Shown here: positions 25,191 through 36,900 of the stretch, one piece after another
How the letters are laid out: every line of letters begins with the position of its first letter
Numbering within the stretch: position 1 is the stretch's first letter
Assembly (NCBI RefSeq): GCF_036320965.1
Contig: NC_092232.1
Span: 51,499,982-51,563,981 of the forward strand
Direction: 5' to 3'
DNA length: 64,000 bases
Source: Panulirus ornatus
Lineage: Eukaryota > Arthropoda > Malacostraca > Decapoda > Palinuridae
Notes under the pieces: model-generated
What the model was told of the DNA's origin: nothing
The model's database searches: none
Seen by the model: the letters and a program-made list of their open reading frames with translations, nothing else
Translations under genes and position numbers: made by a program

Positions 25191-25529
25191 AAGGGTTATT
25201 GTCGTGTTACGGATGACAAGGAGAGATTGTATGTTTGTGAACGGAATGCCAGCAGTCCATGTGTGGGTGAGGCAGAAAGAAAAGACAACTACCTGGGCGA
25301 GAGTAGTGCAACTTGACAACCACTGCAGTGCTGGCTCACTAAAGCAGATGTCAATAACCCTCCCTAGTCACTGGCTGCCTGCCAACTACTACCTACGATA
25401 ATCCACGAGTGCAATGGTGCAAAAGCGGTTTGCATCAACCCAAATGCATAACTATTTTCGAATATAATAGATATTCAAAATGCTCAGCTACTACAATAAT
25501 TGCCACCTGATAACCACCCTCCTTGAGTA

Positions 25530-25985
25530 AGTAGTCAGAAAAGTATTGTTGAGAGAGGGCTGTGGGTGTGCTGAAATAGTGTGGATATGTGGAGATGGAG
25601 GACAGACTGACTACAATGAATACAGATCAGAAGTGTAGGGAACAAGGAGGGGGAACCCAAAAAAGGACGACTTAGAGGGATTGTAGTGAAAGATGCCTTG
25701 GGTTATCGGAGACTGGGCACACACAAGGGTGTGGAGGGTGCATGGGATAGAAAGATTTGGAGCAAATTCACATACAGGGGACAACATGCTGGAATTGGAC
25801 TAAACCAGAGTGTATGAAAAGATGAAGAAACTATGGAGGAGTTTGTGGGGACTGGCTGTGGATAAGGGACTCTGGATTTGGTGCATAATACTTGAGAGCT
25901 AGAGTGGATATAAGCAAGTGAGGCCATTCTTCATCGGTTTCTAATGCTGATGTGGGAAACAGTGAATAAGAATAAAGAATGCTCA
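25530..25985 (+). mobile_element. Short degraded LINE 3' end, same family
   Basis: Contains the post-RT pattern (VERGLWVC, then a G-D-G segment), GGACTGGCTGTGGAT-type 3' UTR and the decayed tail GATGTGGGAAACAGTG. More decayed than the other copies. Confidence 0.6.
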
Positions 25986-25999
25986 TTTCACTAACCACT

Positions 26000-26510
26000 T
26001 GCACTTTGCACACCTCCAAAATCAAACCATATCTGCCATCCTCTCACCTAACACATTCAAAATCCTTCACAATACTCCTTTCATTTCCTCTTCCCTTAAG
26101 TCTGTTTTTTACCACCTCCCCATCTGCCCCTTCACAGATGCTCCCATTTGCTACCTTCCACTCCCTAAACTATGAACCGCTTCCCACAACATTCACTTAT
26201 TCTTACTGGAGTTTGATGATACTCACTCAATCCAACTCTGTCATCCTTTTCAGCCTCCTACTGCTTTCTCTTGCATATCTCCCATTCATTTACACTTCTT
26301 TCCTGCAAGAAGTGTCCAAACACAACTTTCTCTTCCATTAGCAATTCAAATGCGTCATTCTACTATTCACTACCCTTCCTCACTGCCCTCTTCCCACATA
26401 CCACACACTTCTTTCACATGCACACTGTAGTGCCGCTTCCACAAATACCTCTCATTCTTTGCCCACTCAGTTACCATTTGAATAAGGCTAGACAATGACA
26501 CAACAGGTGC
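26000..26510 (-). mobile_element. Antisense LINE endonuclease-RT linker fragment
   Basis: On the minus strand reads EWAKNERYLWKRH, VKEVCGMWEEG and RSVNEWE-type text in broken frames. This is the linker between endonuclease and reverse transcriptase of the LINE family seen elsewhere in this window. Several stops. Confidence 0.5.
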
Positions 26511-27785
26511 AGCATACTGTGTGAGGGTGTTAAGGAAAGGGTAGTAAAGTGATAAGCATTTAATGTTAAATATATTCAAAAATACAATATACAATATATA
26601 GGATCTTTGGTGATCAAAATACACACATGAGCACATACAAAAATGCATCCTTTCAAGCACAAATGCAGGTAGCAGTTCTGAAATAGGTAAAATACTAATG
26701 TCTACACATTAATCCATTTGTATCAAATAAGTAATTTCTTGCACTTACAGCATAGTACTACTGTAAAATCTTCTTTAAATATTTTGGTCACTACAGATAT
26801 CACATTCTAATGTCACAAATAAAACAGTAATGTTCATAACATTTAAAGAAAAATTCTGATAGCTGATTCAGTTTTACAGGAAATACCTAACAATATACAG
26901 ACACTGGTTGTGTCTTAAAGTTCTACAAAGTTTAACATTCCAAGAAGAAGTCTTAGTGAGCACTAATGTGCATGAAGTAATAAGAAGTCAAATGAATACA
27001 AAAATTTTTGCACAGCAAGCAGTATCCTACATGTTACACAGTTCAAATAATGCCCCTCTTAAGTTCATAACAGCTAACAAAATACCATCAATTGTTAATT
27101 TTCTGTATCAAATTACATTTCACTTATGCCACCCACACATTGTCACAGCACCTTCTTCCTTCCTGAAAGCAAGTCCATAACAACAGCTGCCCAGCTAAAT
27201 ACCATTTCCTTACCTAAAGTTTTCTATACTTATACAAGTTCTGTCAACATAGTTTTCATTCATAAACTAATACAGGGTATCAACAACTTAATTTCTTCAG
27301 ACATTTTCAGGTCTTGGAACTCTCTTCAACTAATGACAATTTTACCAAAGTCTGAAGTTCATTTACATAAAAAAAAATGGAATTATCAACTTCAGTTCTC
27401 ACAATCTCTTTTTCTTACATTTACTATCTTTGAATTCCTAAGATTTGACATATACTTGGCCCAAATTACATTTCTAACACTAGCACACACACTGTAAATT
27501 ACCAGAAAGTCAGTTATGTATAAAACACTAACTCACCGGCTTGGTAACTTCCTAGAGGAAGCATCAGCTTGTCCACAGCTCTGACATGACAGTGACCACA
27601 GGTTAGCATACCATAGTGAGAAACTTTTACCTAACTCAGCCCAACTTTGAGATCATATACATTTCCACAAGCTGGGGAGCCATTTTACTAACCCTCTGTC
27701 ATGGTGTCACCTAAGTAATACACAGCAATACAAAAAATGGAATGTAATTTAAATATTTATCACAAAATTGAAACAAGAGTTTTCC
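26511..27785 (-). other. Probable 3' flank or 3' UTR of the BTB-BACK-TLDc gene
   Basis: AT-rich sequence downstream of the stop at 27,786, without coding signal. The 3' UTR must begin here, but I see no canonical poly(A) signal that I can choose with confidence. Confidence 0.4.
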
Positions 27786-27969
27786 TCACTTTCCATAAGG
27801 GGTAAATATCTCATAATCTATAACAGTGAAATTGTAATCACTCATAAGGGTGTTACATGATGCATTTTCACCATCATACGAATGTGGAAGATTTGAATAA
27901 CTTTCAAGATTCTGATTGCAATTTCCAGCAATGAAGAGATCAGCTCCAGCTCCAAATATGGGTCCACAA
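27786..27969 (-). CDS. BTB-BACK-TLDc gene, last coding exon
   Basis: Encodes residues 435-494 and a TGA stop: CGPIFGAGADLFIAG, a middle section with SNLPHSYD, then VIDYEIFTPYGK. This is the C-terminal TLDc signature of a Gly-rich turn before DLFI and a final strand. Acceptor TACTTTCAG. The 3' UTR must lie below 27786; I could not fix a poly(A) site. Confidence 0.9.
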
Positions 27970-30900
27970 CTGAAAGTAGAAAATATCAAAACACTAGAAG
28001 AGAAATTTTCAATTTCAAGCAACTGAAATACCTGAAAGAGAATGCGCATAAGCTACTCCAAAATGAATGTGGGAAGGAGTGTCTCATGTTTATGCCTACT
28101 ATATACTTATGCTGACGGCTTAGCTATGTGTGGCTGTCAGTGATGGTAGGAATAAGGAATAGGCAGTGAAAATGATTCAGTGTATATCTAAAGAAGAATT
28201 CACCTTGATTTAACATGTGATTCCTGGGTTCTTTTCTACTCACACTTCAGGCTGTGCCCAAACTCTCCTACTGATTAAGGAACTCATTATTCCTACAGAG
28301 TAAATTGAATAATCATTAACCCTGATTCTAGCTTAAACACATCATATGACCTTTTCTGCTTAATTAGAATATCTAGCTATCAAAATGTAATTATACTGAC
28401 AGTCCTTTCCATCAAAGGTAAATTTAGGTAAAAGCTGTATTCTACTATTCTTCAAATTTAAAAACTCAAATAATGTACCAAGATCTATTCTTAATATGTC
28501 AAAAACATAAGTCTAGTACTTACTCAGGATGGTAACATATTGCGAACATCTTTTTGACGACTGGAAATTTAGCAGGTGGAATGTCTTGGTTATTGACAAG
28601 GGTGAAAAGAAATGCCTTATCTGATGCCACATAACGACCCTTCATGGTAGTCTTACCCCATGGAACATCACTGAAGCCCCCACAAATTTCACCATGCTGA
28701 CCCTATTTTGGTTAGAGATTTTCAGTTACATATCAAGGATTATTTCCAAGTCCCTTATTAGCTCATAACTAAAAATTCATGACTTTAGATGTAAAAGATG
28801 TCCCAAAACAGGAAGGAAATAGTATCTGTGCTACTACAGGGAAAGAAATGAACTCTGTATTAAGATAGAAAGTGCAATAATATCTACATTAAGAGAAGGA
28901 GGGATATTCTCCCAATGATTAAACAAGAACAAGAATGGACCTTGTTTTCAGAGAAGGAAAATGGATTTTATATTATGAAAAAGTGAATGGCATCTTTCTT
29001 AAAAAGAGGAAGGGAATGGTCTCTGCATTAAGACAAGGAAAGAAATGACTTTTGCATAAAGATGAGGGATACTGTGATAAGACAAGAATGGGGATGGCCT
29101 ATGTATAGGGATCAGGAAGGCCTCAGATTCTGTGTTAAGACAAGAAGGGAAAAGGAATCTATGTTAAGACAAGATGATTGTACTATGGTGTTGAAAAAAA
29201 TGAGGGGAGGGACTCTCTTTAAAGATAAGAAGGGAAATGGTTTCTATGTTAAGACAAGGAGCATAATGGACTCTGTATTAAGATTGGGATTGCAATGAAA
29301 TATGTGATATAACAAGGTGGGATACTGACTCAACACATTGATAAGAACAGAAATGGACTTTGAAGAGAATATGCATTTAGACAAGGACAGAAATGGGCTC
29401 TGTGTAAAGACAAAGTGAACAGACTCTGTTTTAAGATAAGAATGAAAATGGATTCTGTTAAACCCATTTCTTATCTTTTCCTTTCATATCTTCACCCTTC
29501 CTCTAACTCCTACCTGTACTCTAACAAATATCATATTCTCCAAAGTTTGTGCACTCATCTTCATATCAAATTCAACTACTGTTTTAACCTTTTCTTCATA
29601 CTTTATGCATTTTTCTTTTTAGCCTGTTCCTGGTACCTCATTCCCTCCAAATCTCCTAAACAATATTTAGTAACTGAAACTGTGTCTCATACCTTCATTA
29701 CAAGTTATTAGCAAGTACACAATAATAATATTCCTAACTCTTTCCATTCTATTTCTTCTCTCATATGCATTTTCTGTAATATTCTGTATATACCTCAGGT
29801 GAGGTATATACTTCATTTTTCCAGTTCTATATGTCTGGGATGCACAAATCATTAGTCCTTGAAATGGTTTCCCCTGCCTTGAAGTTAAATACATGGCCAT
29901 TAATGCCTCTAATGAGATCCTAATCATTATTTCCAGACTTCAGCTTAATACCTTTCCATATACTGGTCAGTATACATGGAGACGTCAAAAAAGGCTGTGT
30001 GAGATCTATGCCCTCAATTAAGTAATAACTAATTCTGAAACTGTGTCTCTCATACAAGATAACATGTATTACTTAAGAAAGCCATAAGTAATAATATTTG
30101 TTTCTAACAAAAACTTACAAACATACCGCATATCTCATTATATATACCTGAAAATACTCTATGAGTACCTCATATGCCTGGCAGTAAAGTAGCATAAGTT
30201 AATGGATGAGTAGCAGATGTAAAGATCGTCTCATCAAATTGAGTTTTCAATTGTTTCCTTAAAATCTGGTTCCAATCTATTGTAATGACAAACAAGTTAT
30301 CTTTTTTAGAATATATAAGAACATCCTGCACACAGAGTGCTCCTGGATAATATGACAGCTATTGCGAGAGGATTAAACAATCATTATCATTACATGTTTT
30401 CTTCCTATGCCTCAACTTCCTACCAGAACCTCCATTTCACTCTCTTTTAAATTACCACTTTGCCACATTATGCTAAACCTCCAAATACACTGCAATAAAT
30501 GATCATACATTCCCATCAATTTAGCTGTCACATAAGGTAGGAAATAATTGAGTATTAATAAAAATGACACTAACTAATCAAAATATTTAAGGCATGCATT
30601 GGCAAACATCATTAAACGAAACTACAAAGAAAAATCAATCCCTTATAAAGTCACACAGCTAACCATAACTATAGTGTAGGTTGGAGCAACACCATCACAG
30701 TGGCGGTGGAAAGCATCAGCAGAATAGCCGTGAGTAGAAGCTCTGTACACAAGACGCCACATCTGTTTATTGACACCATACCAACTGTTCAATACACGCT
30801 GCAAGGACATTTTTTCCTGTAAAGAAAAGAAAAAATATATATACAAAAATATACATATATAGTTTGACAATATATGATCACATTAGTCCATGATGATAAT

Positions 30901-33900
30901 GATGAAGGTGAAATCAAACTTCAGTAGAAGCTCAGATAATTCCCTTTCACAGTATTCTACAAGACACAACATGTGGAGGACTGTCATTACAAGCACTTAT
31001 TTACATCTGCTGAAGACAGCATGGTGAGGCATCTCTCTGGGAAGGTGGAAGCATCTGCCTTATTTTGGCTTGCTTTTCCACTGTTTTCTTAACCCTCCAT
31101 ATGAGAAGTGAGGATGAATAAGATAGTGATTACTATGCAGACACATGGCAAGGGAAGTGACAGTCATGTGTCTGTCATTTGTGATACAGTACAGGGTTTG
31201 TTGCATGGAATTGCTTTAAAATTCAAGGTTATGGGACAGTGAAGGTTGGATTCATGTCTTCAGGGGGTTAAGAGGGGTGATGGTGGATAGCCACAGGACT
31301 TCAGACATTCTACTCTGAGTGAGCTAATGTTCCAAATGCAAAGAATGCTGTATGTCTGTTGTGTCAAGAGTGCTGTGACATGACTGTCATGTATATATGA
31401 GAGGCCTTTCATACTAGTGTCTGCAAGACATTGAAAGGTGGTCACAAAGGAAGATATTGAAGAGAGTTGGAGATGGAGCTGCTCCCTCCTTAATCACTTC
31501 TGGTTCAAACTCTGAAAACATTACAGCTCACATTTGTATAGCAGTACTTACATTAATGAGAATCTGTGATCCAGCAAATAGTTTGAGAGAAACACGAGGC
31601 TGCAGTCTTTTATCTTCATTAGTCGTGTTATCCTTGAATTTGTTGGGAAGTGCTGCATAGCGGTAACGTTCTAATGAAAGCTCCATAGGCACTGCCCCTG
31701 TTGGCTCTACTTCTTCAGCAAACACTTGACTATCTGAAATTTGCATCATTTAGAAGTAAATGAGTCATACTAATATATCAGCAATTTCTCTGCCAAATAC
31801 ACAGATAATGAAAGTCATCTGAATCCCTGATAATTAAAAAAATATTGGATCCCATTTCCAAAAAAGCTTTCTAACATAACTCTGTCTATTGGTCAGACCA
31901 AGTGAAGCAGCTGTGGACAAAGGTGCATATGATCAAGGTCAGATGTGCAAACCCTGTGGTCATGCACAACAGCATGCACCATTCTTCCATTATCAAAGTG
32001 ATTTGACAATTTTCCTCCATAAATTGATGATCTTGTAAAGGCTCATGTGCTGATCAAACAATAAAAAGAAAGAAAAAAATGCTTTTCAAATGACCTGAAA
32101 AACATACTTCTCTAATGGCACCTATTTCTGCTTGGAAAGAAGGATAGCACTTATATAATCCTCATCAAGCATTCTAATCATCCATAAAACTTACATTCAG
32201 ATAACAAAAATTCTAATAAACACTTCTACTTGCTGGTTAAGCTATAATGTAAGAGATGATGTTGCTTGTTTGACCAACAAAACACAAATACATGAACGGA
32301 AAAAAAAGCTGTTTTGATACTATACAGTATTCTAACTACACATCTGCCTATCTATCTATTTATCTATATCTCTGACACCAATTCCCTTCGAAAACTCCTC
32401 AAGGCAAGGCCATAGCAAAAGAACCTCCATAACTGATCTCCATTGCCACTTCTTAGCCTTTGATGCCTAACTCTTAACAGGGCACTAAAAAAGGGCAACT
32501 CTAGCACAGACTATACAGTATTCAGGACATAAAATACAAATAAAGAAATGACAAAGAGGAAAACAGAGGCTGGGGCAAGGGAAGACACATAACATCTAGA
32601 ATATTCATAAAAATAAGATATGAACACTGCAACTACTATACAATCAATTTTTATAAATGTACACATCCTGAGAGCTTACCAATGAGTAAAAGTCGCACAT
32701 GATTAATGACTCCTTGTAATTGTTGACACACACGTAACCTTTCTTCCTCAGTCCAGTGTGCAGTGGGCTGTGTAACACCTGCTCCATATTTGGCCCAGTT
32801 TAACACTCCACGCCATACATCCTCCTCTTCTAGGGCAAGCTACAGAAAACAATAAAATTTCATAACACAAGATTAAATGGATCTAACAAAACTTGAGTTA
32901 CTCACCTTAGCAATGCTTAACTGTCCTTCCACTTCTCTTTGATTTCTACTTTTGTTTTTGTCTTCTCCAATCAGCAGTAAATCACTTGGCCATGTTACTT
33001 GTTAAACCATTACCACAGAAAAATAAAGAAATCACAAGTATTCTACTTCATGAATCGTTACAATGACCATATTCACTCGATTTTCCTACACATCAGTCCA
33101 CCATACAAACTCCCTATCATTCTGCAAAGGGAATTTATTCCTACACTTCTACTACTTGCCTCTGATTCTGCTTGTTTTTCTATAAAAATTTTGATGAGCC
33201 AACTTGGTACACAAACTCAGTAAGATTTGCAATAGCTGATTTAGATATGCAAAATACTATTTGTTAACAACCTCTATCTATCTATCATCATTATGTCCAT
33301 CCTCAATTCCAGCCTCTACAATTGCTCATTCATATCCTTAACTCAGGCCCAGTACATCAAAGTAAAGTATGAGCTTTCACACTTCAACCATAAAAACATT
33401 TACATTATCATAATGATACCACATATTCATTTCAGTCCACTTACCAAACCATCACTTACTCTGAAACAAGCACTATTTCTGTTATGAAACCCCTAAACAA
33501 CTTTTAGAAGTTTTCCTTGAACACCAAATATGGTTAAAACTTCTGTTACCTTTCCTTATCATTTCATCATACACATTTTTAAAATGCATAAACTGTATAA
33601 AGTTTCATTTTCTCTAAAATATTCTTTACTACTGATACTTGTCAATGTGCAAAATCTCAGTTACACATGGTCTTTCTTTCCTTTATACATTCTATTTTTC
33701 CCCAAGAGGGGGTTCACTAATTGTGCTGTCTGAGTAATGGGACATGCTCAAACAGTGTTTGAAGTGTTGTAGTGATGGGTGGTGTCCAGTATGTGAGTGA
33801 GAGTGTGACTCGTATTTGTCTAAGGAGTGTGGTTTCTGGTGGGCTGTTGCCCCTCACCATATGCAAGGCTGCAAAAGCCTAAACTGGCATAGTAACGAGA

Positions 33901-36900
33901 TGTAACTCTTATGTTTGCAGGACAGGCCACAAAGGATAGTAACAAGATATTCTATCAGAGACAGAGCAAAGTAAATCTCTGCTGGTATTAATGTTTTGTG
34001 AAAGTTTCAGTTGTTAGCTCCACCCCACCCTCACAGTTTCTTAAAACTCACAAAGGCAAGATCGTACATGGGATATTGCTATACTGCAGGAAATACATTA
34101 TAGCAACCTAATCTACAGTACATTTATATCTTTTCACTACCTCAAGTCTTCAACATAAGTTTCCATACAATGGATATTGTAATTTTTGAAATTCTGTATA
34201 GAAACACCTAGAAAAAAATTAAACACAGATATTAATGGACAATAACCCCTTCCATTATCAGGATAACAAGAGAACATATAGAAATTAGCAATAAAATAAA
34301 ATTTTGGCAAGACTGTTTCAAATATATGCACAGGATATATGATTCATTCATATCTATCAATAAAAAGTATACTCTTCAGAATTACTCACATTATCAGAGG
34401 AAATAAGCCTGATGAGTGCTTCACGGGAAAGATTAAGAAAAGATGTAGTCTGCATGCACTCCAGTGCATTTTCCCCAATGTATGCTACACATCGGTCAAC
34501 AAAAGATCGACTACCTTTACTCCCTAAAAACAGTAATCCAAAAGATAAGAACAAAGTCAATTCATCAGCAGAAACCTAAGCTTTTATTCAAATATATATC
34601 ATTAAAATATAATCAGCTCTATAATATGTTTGAAAACACCTACTTTATAATGCCTATTGTGTTTCACTGAAATATCATTATCATCATGCACTGCAAAAAC
34701 ATTAATCAGTTGTACATACTTCTGCATGGCCATAACAGGTTGGACTATGAGTCTGTGTGTTGGTGTTGGGATTTAAAAACTAATTTTGTGAATGGTTTGC
34801 ACGATGAGGAAGATTGTCTCCATGAAACACATAGTGCACCATGCAGAGGAAAAAACTTGTTAAATAAAATAATCTGAACTCCTACAGAATAGCGATTTCA
34901 CTTTCATAACTATCATTACATTTTACAGTGATCATCATATCAACATGTATGTGTCTGTATATGTGTGTGCATACTTATGTATAGGGAGGATAATGATCCA
35001 AAACATGCTCCACTTGTTTTATGGGCTCCTGATTAGCTGATTTATTCAAAACAGATACCTAGTTCTGCAAAAATAGTTAGACATTCTACATCAATCTCCA
35101 ACTACCCTAGGTGTACAGGATTAACAAGCATATGATCCTCATGTTCTGCTGAATGCAAGGAACATACATACCTCCAGTGCGCTGCTCCATCTTCAGAGCT
35201 GCCATAAGAAATGTACATGCATTATGTGGTGTCATAGTAGTGGCAATGTGGTCCTCACAGTGCTGACAAAGTTCTTCTAAACCCAGGTCATGACCAACAC
35301 CATACACCTCGAACACACCACTGTCATTCATCACCACCTAATAAAGAATTTCAAAATTGAACAGGACTACAGAGTAACTGCATAGAAAGTTCATGTCACA
35401 TCTCTCTCTGAGTTAACATGAAGTGCAAAAAGAGGTATTAAAAAATGTCTTTTTTTAATTATTTGAATACAAGGTTTTCAAAGTTTAGAAGAAAAAATGA
35501 AACTTTCATCAGCATCACATTTTTTTCATAAATGGAAAGGTTCAGACTACATTATCTGAGAAAGACAGAAGTAAGTGATTCAAGTGTGACAACTGAATGC
35601 CGTGATGTAATATTAAAGTACTCCATAACACTATCTCAAATTCTACAGATGACACTAATTTGCAAAATGAACTTAAATCCTATTCCTTAAGACAGATTTC
35701 CTGATCAAGACACAAATCATAAAATCATTCTTTTATAAAAGGCTATAGAATCAACAACTATAAATGGGGTAACTCTATAAAAAGATTCAATATTAGGATG
35801 ACAAAAACAAAAATAATTACCTTGCCAGTGTAGATATAATTAATTACTTGTCTGAAGATGTTAGGCTGATACTGTGGAAGGCGAATGGTAGTATGTGGAC
35901 TCCCAGGTGTCACCGTGCTGCCAGGTATTACACACACCTCACCACCAGATGCTTCTACAAAACTTTTACACCTGGCAATAAGAGATTCTCTTAGCATATG
36001 CAGAAATATGCTTTGCATTACCCTACATATAAAGCCTTTGACACAGCCTTTGTCATCCAGGAGAAATGTAGTGTATGGCCTTTTTCCATGAAATGATTCT
36101 TTTCTCTGTCAAATCTATGTACTTAAATACCATCTGTTAATCTTCTTATGTTGCATCCCTCAGCTTCAATAATGCTTTTCAATTGGTCAGAAAAACTGCA
36201 AATTCCCCAACCACCTTTAAAGTGTGAAGGTTTCCACATGTTAAAAACCTGTCCAACCATCCCTTACTTGCTGTGAAGGGATCACTTTCCTTTTGAAAAA
36301 GATCTTTAAAAACTAATCCCTAATACAGGCAACACTTGAGATATGCCTTGGTTCACTACCAGCATCTTTTCTGCTTTTCCAAGCTAAGGAATTCTTATTC
36401 TTATCATTAAGGCAGGGGAGAAAGAATACTGCACACACATTCCTTTTGTATCATAGAAAGCAACTAAGAGGGGCTGTAGCAGGTGGCTGTAAATCATCCC
36501 TTCCTGTATTACTTTTCAACAGAAGAAACAGAGCAAGGAACCAAGTGAAGAATTTTCCCTCTAAGGCTCTGTCATCTGTTTTTGAAGCTACCTCGCTTAC
36601 ACTCAAAATGGCGAGCATATATAGAAAACAAAATCAACACCTCTACTAAGAGATATGATGAGTTTATCACTGAGTTCCTTATCTTTTAAGCATTCTTCTC
36701 AATAGCACATATTGCACTCTCCCTAAAATAAAAAGCACAACCTACTACAAATACACCTTTAATTATATCATCTCACCTTAATATTTCTCTATATTTCTAA
36801 CATTAAAGTACTTCACTCCATTGATAGATAAGTAAAGTGGTTAGGATATGCAACAAAATGCTGCTCAGACAACACTCAACAAAAGTTAACAGGGCTGTCA

